DNA of 6,620 bases from Parvularculaceae bacterium (GTDB lineage Bacteria > Pseudomonadota > Alphaproteobacteria > Caulobacterales > Parvularculaceae): NCBI GenBank assembly GCA_027080545.1, contig JALWRV010000188.1, forward strand, positions 1 to 6,620. Direction: 5' to 3'. This document shows positions 1 through 5,925 of the stretch, in pieces; positions within the stretch are counted from its first letter, which is position 1; every line of letters starts with the position of its first letter. A program made the position numbers and the translations under genes. The notes beneath the pieces were generated by a model, which worked only from the letters and a program-made list of their open reading frames with translations, made no database searches and was not told the DNA's origin.

Positions 1-311
1 ATTCGCGCCACGGGGATCGGGCCAAGCCCGTCATGGCGGTGCAAGGCGCACAAAAAGCGGGGCGCACACTCAGCAGCGAACAAGGCTTTATTGGCCAAGA
101 CATATTGCGCCTTATGGAACCCTTGCCGGGTCAGCGCATTCAGTAAATCGCTGAGACGCGATTCGGTCTCCTCATCGATGGGGTAGACTCGCTCGAACAG
201 GGCGGCTGGCGGGGTTTCTAACAGGGCTGCGAGGCCGAACGGGGCCGCAAAATCGCGACGCAACCGCTCTAAAGAGCGGGGAAAGCCTGTTTTGGAAAAA
301 TGACGACCCAT
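1..311 (-). CDS. Unrecognised protein, N-terminal part (runs off left edge)
   Basis: The minus strand is open for about 103 codons from an ATG at 311-309 to the window edge with no stop. A GGGAA sequence (322-318) lies 6 bases before the ATG, a reasonable ribosome binding site. The protein begins MGRHFSKTGFPRSLER and is rich in Leu, Ala and Arg. It includes a stretch around residues 43-75 (VYPIDEETESRL, then GFHKAQYVLANK) that looks helical. I see no signal peptide, membrane segment or catalytic motif, and I do not recognise the family. It is transcribed divergently from the atp operon. The opposite strand is also open in places over the first 145-185 bases, but no + frame spans the region, so the minus-strand reading is preferred. 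An upstream TTG three codons earlier is a possible alternative start. Reality of the gene is moderately supported and its function is unknown. Confidence 0.55.
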   Translation of the reverse strand, partial: MGRHFSKTGFPRSLERLRRDFAAPFGLAALLETPPAALFERVYPIDEETESRLSDLLNALTRQGFHKAQYVLANKALFAAECAPRFLCALHRHDGLGPIPVAR

Positions 312-420
312 GGACAATTCCCGATTATGGCGCAGGCATGAAAAGCAGTGCTGGTGCCGTGCGCCCAATAACCCAATATGACTGGCCAATTCACGCTGTT
401 TCGGGGGCGGGGGTCAAGCG

Positions 421-447
421 AAGGGCCGGGCCTATGCGCGGGCCCTT
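421..447. repeat. GC-rich inverted repeat in the intergenic region
   Basis: AAGGGCC (421-427) is the reverse complement of GGCCCTT (441-447), giving a 7-bp stem around a 13-base loop that contains further GGGCC/CGCG blocks. Neither side is followed by a run of T on its own strand, so it is not a typical intrinsic terminator. It could be a structural element between the divergent genes or chance in GC-rich sequence. No function can be assigned. Confidence 0.4.
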
Positions 448-565
448 GGCAGGCAAAAAGAAGGGGCGGAAAGAGGCGGCGCTAATCTTGGAAAATGCCC
501 TCATACATTGGTTGCACCGCTGAAAGAGCCATGCTAACACCCGCCGACATTATCGATAGAACTGT

Positions 566-594
566 TTTATACAGGCCGGTGTGGTCGATAAAAT
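566..594 (+). promoter_or_regulatory. Candidate sigma-70-type promoter for the atp operon
   Basis: TTTATA (566-571) and TAAAAT (589-594) are separated by 17 bases. They match the TTGACA/TATAAT consensus at 4 and 5 of 6 positions. If used, transcription would start near 601 and leave a leader of about 165 bases before atpH. The site lies in the most AT-rich part of the divergent region and faces the operon. The assignment is by eye, and other weak promoters in the region cannot be excluded. Confidence 0.3.
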
Positions 595-747
595 AGAAGT
601 AAAATCAATGGGTTGTGCGGGTTTGTCGAGTCTCTAAAGAGGGCGGCTGGCAGGGGCAATCTGAGGCCAGAAGTTAGGGCGCAATTTTAGATTTCGGCTT
701 TTGTCTTCTTAATTCATGGAAGAAGGGCCGAGGATCGAGGACCGAAT

Positions 748-755
748 GAGGAGGG
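748..755 (+). promoter_or_regulatory. Ribosome binding site deciding the atpH start
   Basis: GAGGAGGG is the strongest Shine-Dalgarno-like sequence in the leader. It lies 11-12 bases before the ATG at 767. The spacing is a little long, but the site falls downstream of or on the earlier in-frame ATG codons at 716 and 746, so it cannot serve them. It therefore supports 767 as the real start of the delta subunit. Confidence 0.6.
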
Positions 756-766
756 TCCGAATCATT

Positions 767-1324
767 ATGGCAGCTTCATCCACGCGTATGAGTGAAATTG
801 GCCAACGCTATGCGACGGCATTTTTCGAGCTCGCTCAAGAAAGCGGCTCAGCCGACGCTATTGAGCAAGAAGTGCGCGATCTGGCCAGTGCTATTGAACA
901 AAATGATGATTTGGCGCGCTTTGTGGCAAGCCCGGTAATTGAACGCTCACAACAAAGCGCGGCCATGGAAGCGATTTTGCAAAAAGCAAACGCCTCGCAA
1001 ATGGTGCAAAATCTCGTGGCGCTGGTGGTGCGCAATGGTCGCCTTTCGGCCCTGCCGGATATTTTGGCGGCCTTTTCTTTGCTGGCGGCATCGGCTCGCG
1101 GGGAAGTTTCCGCCCAAGCCATCACCGCCCAACCGCTTAATGATGACCAACAAAAACGACTGCGCGCTGAAATCGAAGCGAGCGTCGGCAAAGCGGTAAA
1201 CCTATCGCTTTCAACAGATCCCGATTTACTTGGCGGCATGATCGTCAAGGTCGGCTCGCGCATGGTGGACACTTCCTTGCGCACTAAACTCAATCGTCTG
1301 AAACACGCCATGAAAGAGGCTTGA
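767..1324 (+). CDS. atpH: ATP synthase F1 delta subunit
   Basis: The delta subunit (OSCP homologue) sits on top of the alpha3-beta3 hexamer and ties it to the peripheral stalk b subunits, holding the stator still while the rotor turns. From 767 the protein has 185 residues, the usual length for alphaproteobacterial delta. It begins MAASSTRMSEIGQRYATAFF, with the family's N-terminal helical pattern (IGQRYATAFFELA). The C-terminal part carries the conserved DPDLLGGMIVKVGSRMVDTS stretch that marks the family signature. The frame is also open upstream to an ATG at 716. The 17 extra residues are charged and unlike the family, and GAGGAGGG lies inside that stretch, so I choose 767. The gene is first in the operon, and atpA starts 7 bases after its stop. 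No defects were seen. Confidence 0.96.
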   Translation: MAASSTRMSEIGQRYATAFFELAQESGSADAIEQEVRDLASAIEQNDDLARFVASPVIERSQQSAAMEAILQKANASQMVQNLVALVVRNGRLSALPDILAAFSLLAASARGEVSAQAITAQPLNDDQQKRLRAEIEASVGKAVNLSLSTDPDLLGGMIVKVGSRMVDTSLRTKLNRLKHAMKEA

Positions 1325-1331
1325 TTATATT

Positions 1332-2864
1332 ATGGAACTCCAGGCCGCAGAAATCTCTGCCATTTTAAAGCAGCAAATCAAAGACTTTGGTAATGATGCT
1401 GAAGTGTCCGAAATCGGACAGATTCTCTCCGTTGGTGACGGTATTGCCCGCATCTACGGTCTCGACAATGTGCAAGCCGGGGAAATGGTTGAATTTTCCA
1501 ACGGCATTAAAGGTATGGCCCTCAATCTTGAAAAAGATAATGTCGGCGTTGTGATCTTCGGTGAGGACCGTGAGCTTAAAGAAGGCGACACCGTCAAGCG
1601 CACCCAAGCCATTGTGGATGTACCTGTGGGCAAGGCCCTGCTTGGCCGCGTGGTCGACGGTCTCGGCAATCCGATTGATGGCAAAGGGCCGATTGAAACC
1701 ACCGAGCGGCGTCTGGTGGATGTTAAAGCGCCGGGCATCTTGCCTCGTAAATCGGTGCATGAACCGGTACAAACAGGCATTAAAGCCATTGATGCGATGA
1801 TCCCCGTTGGTCGTGGCCAGCGCGAATTGATCATTGGTGACCGCCAAACCGGTAAGACCGCTATCGCCATTGATACGGTGCTGAACCAAAAGGCCATTAA
1901 CGAAGCGGCTAAAGACGATAGCGAAAAATTGTTCGCCATCTATGTGGCCATCGGTCAAAAGCGTTCCACTGTTGCGCAGATTGTGAAAACCCTCGAAGAA
2001 AATGGCGCCATGGAATATTCCATCGTTGTTGCGGCGACGGCTTCAGAGCCGGCGCCGTTGCAGTTTTTGGCTCCCTTTGCCGGCTGTGCCATGGGCGAAT
2101 ATTTCCGCGACAATGGTATGCATGCCGTGATCATCTATGATGATTTGTCCAAACAGGCTGTGTCCTATCGTCAAATGTCTTTGTTGTTGCGTCGCCCGCC
2201 GGGTCGCGAAGCCTATCCGGGGGATGTGTTCTATCTGCACTCTCGCTTGCTGGAGCGCGCTGCCAAGCTGAACGAAGATTATGGCAATGGCTCCTTAACG
2301 GCGTTGCCGATTATTGAAACCCAGGCCAATGACGTGTCGGCCTATATCCCGACCAATGTGATTTCCATTACCGATGGTCAGATATTCCTTGAAACGGATC
2401 TGTTCTATCAAGGTATTCGCCCAGCGGTGAATGTGGGTCTGTCCGTGTCGCGGGTGGGATCATCCGCGCAAATCAAGGCCATGAAGCAGGTGGCCGGTAA
2501 AATTAAAGGCGAGCTGGCACAATATCGCGAGCTAGCGGCCTTTGCCCAGTTTGGTTCGGATCTGGATGCGGCTACTCAAAATATTCTGGCCCGTGGTGAG
2601 CGTCTGGTTGAGTTGATGAAGCAACCACAATATTCGCCGCTACAGGTGGAAGAACAGGTTTGTGTGATTTTCGCTGGTGTACGGGGTTATCTGGATCAGG
2701 TGCCGGTGGCGCGTATCGGGGCTTTTGAAGAGGAATTGCTGCGTAAGCTTCATGCTGATCACAATGACCTTCTGGAAAATATTCGGACCAGCAAGAAGCT
2801 TTCTGATGATGACGAGAAAAAACTCGCCACCATTCTCGACGATTTCGTGAAGAAGTTTGCATAA
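1332..2864 (+). CDS. atpA: ATP synthase F1 alpha subunit
   Basis: The alpha subunit alternates with beta in the F1 hexamer. It binds nucleotide at non-catalytic sites and supplies the arginine finger to the catalytic sites. The 510-residue length is normal. Residues 1-90 include the delta-binding N-terminus and the beta-barrel domain (SVGDGIARIYGL at 33-44). The P-loop GDRQTGKT is at 169-176, the Walker B strand VIIYDD at 266-271, and the alpha/beta family signature PAVNVGLSVS at 364-373. It is followed by R374, which aligns with the known arginine finger. The C-terminal helical domain fills roughly 380-510. The start is 7 bases after the atpH stop. There is no strong Shine-Dalgarno in that gap, only AGAGG inside the end of atpH 12 bases upstream, so coupling to atpH translation is likely. 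The gene is intact. Confidence 0.99.
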   Translation: MELQAAEISAILKQQIKDFGNDAEVSEIGQILSVGDGIARIYGLDNVQAGEMVEFSNGIKGMALNLEKDNVGVVIFGEDRELKEGDTVKRTQAIVDVPVGKALLGRVVDGLGNPIDGKGPIETTERRLVDVKAPGILPRKSVHEPVQTGIKAIDAMIPVGRGQRELIIGDRQTGKTAIAIDTVLNQKAINEAAKDDSEKLFAIYVAIGQKRSTVAQIVKTLEENGAMEYSIVVAATASEPAPLQFLAPFAGCAMGEYFRDNGMHAVIIYDDLSKQAVSYRQMSLLLRRPPGREAYPGDVFYLHSRLLERAAKLNEDYGNGSLTALPIIETQANDVSAYIPTNVISITDGQIFLETDLFYQGIRPAVNVGLSVSRVGSSAQIKAMKQVAGKIKGELAQYRELAAFAQFGSDLDAATQNILARGERLVELMKQPQYSPLQVEEQVCVIFAGVRGYLDQVPVARIGAFEEELLRKLHADHNDLLENIRTSKKLSDDDEKKLATILDDFVKKFA

Positions 2865-2876
2865 GGGTTTCGCCTC

Positions 2877-3758
2877 ATGGCATCGCTTAACGATTTAAAA
2901 ACCCGCATCAAATCGGTGCAATCGACCCGCAAAATCACCAAAGCCAAACAGATGGTGGCGGCGGCGAAATTGCGCAAGGCAGAAGAGGCCGCCACCGCTG
3001 CGCGTCCCTATGGGGAGCGTATGGAAGGAGTGCTGGCCAATCTTGCCGCCAGCGTTAAAGATGCGGCCAATGCGCCAAAGCTATTGGCAGGCACGGGCGC
3101 TGATAAGGTGCATTTATTGGTGGTCGCTACCTCGGAGCGCGGCCTGTGCGGGGGGTTCAATTCCTCGATTGTGCGCAAGGCCCGTGAAACATTGGTGCGC
3201 CTGCAAGGCGAAGGCAAGCAGGTAAAAATCCTTACCGTGGGCAAAAAGGGCCGTGAACAATTAAAGCGCCTCTATGAAGAGCTGATGATCGATCACGTGG
3301 ATCTGGGCGGCATCAAATCCATCGAATTTGCGCACGCACAAAATATTTCCGACAAGATTCTCGGCCTGTTTGAAGCCGGTGAATTTGATGTTTGTTCAAT
3401 GTTTTACGGCAAGTTTAAAAATGTCGTCACCCAAATTCCCACCGAGCAGCAAATCATTCCAACGGTTGCCCCCGAAGGGGTGGAGCCGCCGGACTTGAAA
3501 GGCGCACAATATACCTACGAGCCGGACGAGGATTCAATTTTAGAAATTTTGTTACCGCGTTTTATCGGCGTACAGATTTTCAAAGCCCTGTTGGAAAATC
3601 AGGCTTCCGAACAGGCGGCCTCCATGGCGGCGATGGATAATGCCACGCGCAATGCAGGTGAGATGATTAAAGATTTGGAACTTCAGTTTAACCGAGCCCG
3701 GCAGGCGAAAATTACCACCGAATTGGTGGAAATTATTGCTGGGGCAGAAAGCGTTTAA
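2877..3758 (+). CDS. atpG: ATP synthase F1 gamma subunit
   Basis: The gamma subunit is the asymmetric central shaft whose rotation drives conformational change in the three beta subunits and couples to the c-ring. The protein has 293 residues, normal length. The N-terminal shaft helix starts MASLNDLKTRIKSVQSTRK, the conserved core SERGLCGGFNSS lies at 86-97, and the C-terminal shaft helix ends with the family signature ITTELVEIIAGAES (279-292). AAGGG, beginning in the atpA stop codon, lies 9 bases before the ATG. Residue 24 is Lys in KITKAKQMVAA, where E. coli has Met (gamma-Met23 in mature numbering). This position faces the beta DELSEED region and is discussed as a finding. A 61-base gap separates this gene from atpD, the longest gap within the operon. 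Confidence 0.98.
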   Translation: MASLNDLKTRIKSVQSTRKITKAKQMVAAAKLRKAEEAATAARPYGERMEGVLANLAASVKDAANAPKLLAGTGADKVHLLVVATSERGLCGGFNSSIVRKARETLVRLQGEGKQVKILTVGKKGREQLKRLYEELMIDHVDLGGIKSIEFAHAQNISDKILGLFEAGEFDVCSMFYGKFKNVVTQIPTEQQIIPTVAPEGVEPPDLKGAQYTYEPDEDSILEILLPRFIGVQIFKALLENQASEQAASMAAMDNATRNAGEMIKDLELQFNRARQAKITTELVEIIAGAESV

Positions 3759-3819
3759 GAGCGGTTGTGCCTTTTGAAATTTAGGTTCACCCCTTCGTAA
3801 GAAAGTAAGGAAGAAAGAC

Positions 3820-5256
3820 ATGAGCGAGAATAAAGGTCGCGTGGCGCAAGTAATTGGGGCGGTTGTCGATGTGCATTTTGAAAACGAATTGCCCTCGATC
3901 CTGAACGCGCTGGAAACCGATAACCACGGCAATCGTCTGGTGCTGGAAGTGGCCCAACATCTGGGTGAAAACACCGTGCGGACCATCGCTATGGACTCCA
4001 CCGAAGGTCTGGTGCGTGGACAAGAAGTAAAAGACACAGGCGCGGCCATTTCGGTGCCGGTGGGTGACGGCACTTTGGGTCGGATTATGAATGTGATTGG
4101 CGAGCCGGTGGATAATGCCGGGCCCATCCCTCATGAAAAAACCCGTGGTATTCACCAATCAGCGCCCCCTTTTGTTGATCAAAACCCGGAAGGGGAAATT
4201 CTGGTCACCGGCATTAAGGTGGTGGATTTGCTGTGCCCCTACGCCAAGGGGGGTAAGATTGGCCTGTTCGGCGGCGCCGGTGTGGGCAAAACGGTTTTGA
4301 TCATGGAGCTGATCAACAATATCGCTAAAACCCACGGGGGCTATTCCGTGTTTGCCGGTGTTGGTGAGCGTACCCGCGAAGGCAATGACCTTTATTGGGA
4401 AATGATCGAATCAAAAGTGAATGTGGATCCAAAGGCCAATAATGGCTCAGCCGAAGGCTCTAAAGCCGCGCTGGTTTATGGCCAAATGAACGAGCCTCCC
4501 GGGGCCCGTGCCCGGGTGGCGCTTACGGGTTTGACGGTGGCCGAAGATTTCCGCGACCGTGGCCAAGATGTGCTGTTCTTTGTGGATAATATTTTCCGCT
4601 TCACTCAAGCGGGCTCGGAAGTGTCTGCGCTTTTGGGTCGGATCCCGTCGGCGGTGGGCTATCAGCCAACATTGGCCACCGATATGGGGGCCCTGCAAGA
4701 GCGCATCACCACCACCAATAAGGGCTCTATCACATCGGTGCAGGCGATCTATGTGCCTGCGGACGATTTGACCGACCCGGCGCCGGCCACCTCCTTCTCG
4801 CACCTTGATGCAACCACCGTGTTGAACCGGGCGATTGCGGAAAAAGGGATTTATCCGGCGGTGGACCCGCTCGATTCCACTTCGCGTATTCTCGACCCAC
4901 GGGTTATTGGCGAAGAACATTATCAAGTTGCCCGTGACGTACAGGGCATCTTGCAGCGTTATAAAGCCTTGCAAGACATTATCGCCATTCTCGGCATGGA
5001 TGAGCTGTCGGAAGAAGACAAGCTGGTCGTGGCGCGGGCGCGTAAGGTGGAGCGTTTCTTGTCCCAGCCGTTCGATGTGGCCGAAGTGTTTACGGGATCT
5101 CCCGGCATTCAAGTGCCGCTGGAAGCCACCATTGCCGGGTTTAAAGGGCTGGTTGCGGGTGATTATGATCATCTGCCGGAGGCGGCCTTTTATATGGTTG
5201 GCACCATGGAAGAGGCAGTTGCAAAGGCGCAAAAACTGGCGGCTGACGCGGCCTAA
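3820..5256 (+). CDS. atpD: ATP synthase F1 beta subunit (catalytic)
   Basis: The beta subunit carries the three catalytic sites that make or hydrolyse ATP. Of its 478 residues, roughly 1-80 form the beta-barrel. The P-loop GGAGVGKT is at 151-158, GERTREGND with the general-base Glu183 at 182-190, Walker B VLFFVDN at 251-257 with Asp256, and the family signature PAVDPLDSTS at 346-355. The lever motif DELSEED, which contacts gamma, is at 394-400. All catalytic residues are present. A loop around 200-216 (KVNVDPKANNGSAEGSK) is longer than in E. coli beta and appears somewhat longer than in the alphaproteobacterial sequences I remember. AAGGA (3807-3811) lies 8 bases before the ATG, a good ribosome binding site. 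The TAA stop shares its last base with the ATG of the following small gene. Confidence 0.99.
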   Translation: MSENKGRVAQVIGAVVDVHFENELPSILNALETDNHGNRLVLEVAQHLGENTVRTIAMDSTEGLVRGQEVKDTGAAISVPVGDGTLGRIMNVIGEPVDNAGPIPHEKTRGIHQSAPPFVDQNPEGEILVTGIKVVDLLCPYAKGGKIGLFGGAGVGKTVLIMELINNIAKTHGGYSVFAGVGERTREGNDLYWEMIESKVNVDPKANNGSAEGSKAALVYGQMNEPPGARARVALTGLTVAEDFRDRGQDVLFFVDNIFRFTQAGSEVSALLGRIPSAVGYQPTLATDMGALQERITTTNKGSITSVQAIYVPADDLTDPAPATSFSHLDATTVLNRAIAEKGIYPAVDPLDSTSRILDPRVIGEEHYQVARDVQGILQRYKALQDIIAILGMDELSEEDKLVVARARKVERFLSQPFDVAEVFTGSPGIQVPLEATIAGFKGLVAGDYDHLPEAAFYMVGTMEEAVAKAQKLAADAA

Positions 5257-5462
5257 TGTCGGCTCTTACGGATAGGCTGTCTCTTGATGAATGTATCAAT
5301 GAGGTCTGTCCTTGGTCGGGCGATAGGGTGAGCGCTGATGCGCTTACCCTTTATAAGGGGCAGGTTGTGGGGTTTTGTAGCCCGTCCTGTCGGGAAAAAT
5401 TTGAAAAGGCCGTGACGCATTTTGACGCGCGGCTTGATAGATCAAAGGCATTAAAGGCGTAA
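5256..5462 (+). CDS. Small YHS/TRASH-like cysteine protein between atpD and atpC
   Basis: This 68-residue protein has no signal peptide or membrane segment. Cys18 in CPWSG, a Tyr-x-Gly at 33-35 (YKG), then FCSPSC (40-45) with Cys41-x3-Cys45 and KFEKAV resemble the pattern of YHS/TRASH domains (Cys, Tyr-x-Gly, Phe-Cys-x3-Cys-x3-Phe), which usually bind metal. Cys13 and His55 are further possible ligands. The start ATG overlaps the atpD TAA as TAATG, with no good Shine-Dalgarno, which points to translational coupling to atpD. atpC begins 7 bases after its stop. The gene therefore sits inside the operon, in the position where atpD and atpC are normally adjacent. Codon use looks like its neighbours. 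The domain match is by pattern only. Whether the protein binds metal or touches the ATP synthase is unknown. Confidence 0.82.
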   Translation: MSALTDRLSLDECINEVCPWSGDRVSADALTLYKGQVVGFCSPSCREKFEKAVTHFDARLDRSKALKA

Positions 5463-5469
5463 ACGAACC

Positions 5470-5850
5470 ATGGCTCATTTAATGTTTCATCTTGTCTCCC
5501 CTGAGCGCGAACTGTTTTCCGGTTCCGTGGATCAGGTGGATATACCGGCCAGCGATGGCGATATTGGTGTATTGGCCAACCACACGCCTTTAATGGCGAC
5601 CATTCTGTCCGGTATTGTGGTGGTGAAAAATGGCGCCGACACCCAGCGCATTTTCGTATCAGGTGGTTTTGCCGACATCACCCCCGATGGTTTAACCATT
5701 TTGGCCGAGCATGCCATGCCGGAAGATGAATTGACCGGTGAGGCTTTGGCAAAAGCCAAACAGCGGGCCGAGGCAGAATTAAAGCTCGCGGATACGCCAA
5801 CCGCCCAGATCGCCGCGCAAAAGGCGGTGGATTTTCTCGCTGCTCGCTAA
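5470..5850 (+). CDS. atpC: ATP synthase F1 epsilon subunit
   Basis: The epsilon subunit binds the foot of gamma and the c-ring, and in many bacteria its C-terminal helices restrain ATP hydrolysis. The 126-residue protein begins MAHLMFHLVSPERELFSG. It has the beta-sandwich hallmarks IPASDGDIGVLANHTPL (25-41) and FVSGGFADI (62-70), followed by a shortish helical tail from about 86. At the position of the bacterial ATP-binding motif (I/L)DxxRA the sequence reads LTGEAL (88-93), so the key Asp and Arg are missing. This resembles what is known for alphaproteobacteria such as Paracoccus, where the zeta protein acts as the inhibitor instead. The start has only a weak AAAGGCG upstream (5453-5459), so translation probably depends on the preceding small gene. 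It is the last gene of the operon. Confidence 0.96.
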   Translation: MAHLMFHLVSPERELFSGSVDQVDIPASDGDIGVLANHTPLMATILSGIVVVKNGADTQRIFVSGGFADITPDGLTILAEHAMPEDELTGEALAKAKQRAEAELKLADTPTAQIAAQKAVDFLAAR

Positions 5851-5925
5851 ACCCCTCAACCGCGCCCCCTCACCGGCACCTCGCGTGGCAGAGGCGAGAA
5901 GCGAAAATTGATAAGCATTTAAATC
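5851..5925. other. Convergent intergenic gap without a clear terminator
   Basis: These 75 bases separate the atpC stop from the stop of the minus-strand pseudouridine synthase gene. A short inverted repeat is present (CTCGC 5880-5884, GCGAG 5894-5898, 9-base loop), but no T-run follows it on either strand. It is therefore not a convincing intrinsic terminator. CCCCTCA also occurs twice (5852-5858 and 5866-5872). Termination here may be Rho-dependent or lie inside the opposing gene. Confidence 0.5.

Larger units (their letters stand above)
312..766. other. Divergent intergenic region upstream of the atp operon
   Basis: This stretch of about 455 bases lies between the start of the minus-strand gene and the preferred atpH start. 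It holds a GC-rich inverted repeat (421-447), an AT-rich part with a candidate promoter (about 566-594), a short palindrome CTCTAAAGAG (632-641) and a purine-rich ribosome binding site (748-755). A 61-codon open frame at 338-523 has no clear ribosome binding site and an unconvincing basic, low-complexity product, so I do not count it as a gene. I found no tRNA, riboswitch or insertion sequence here by eye. Confidence 0.6.

Noticed and set aside
338..523. 61-codon + strand open frame in the intergenic region
   Set aside because: It has no clear ribosome binding site, a basic low-complexity product with no family features, and it runs through the GC-rich inverted repeat. Chance is the better explanation.
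551..558. TATCGATA palindrome near the candidate promoter
   Set aside because: An 8-base palindrome is expected by chance, and no second matching copy or spacing pattern suggests an operator.
562..574. CTGT-N5-ACAG, reminiscent of a LexA box
   Set aside because: The spacing is wrong for the gammaproteobacterial box (N8), and alphaproteobacterial LexA sites have a different direct-repeat form.
835..1311. Antisense open frame (158 codons) across atpH
   Set aside because: A Ser/Ala/Arg-rich shadow product opposite a well supported delta subunit gene.
1365..1958. Antisense open frame (197 codons) across atpA
   Set aside because: Same reasoning: it is a shadow of the alpha subunit coding frame with no motif or start signal of its own.
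3792..3810. Possible hairpin CCTT/AAGG hiding the atpD ribosome binding site
   Set aside because: It has only four base pairs around an 11-base loop, too weak to support a regulatory claim.
4447..5232. Long antisense open frame (261 codons) across atpD
   Set aside because: It lies opposite a highly conserved gene with all motifs intact. The product is rich in His, Arg and Gln, as expected from reverse-complement reading of coding sequence.
5880..5898. Possible intrinsic terminator after atpC
   Set aside because: The stem is only 5 bp and no T-run follows on either strand.
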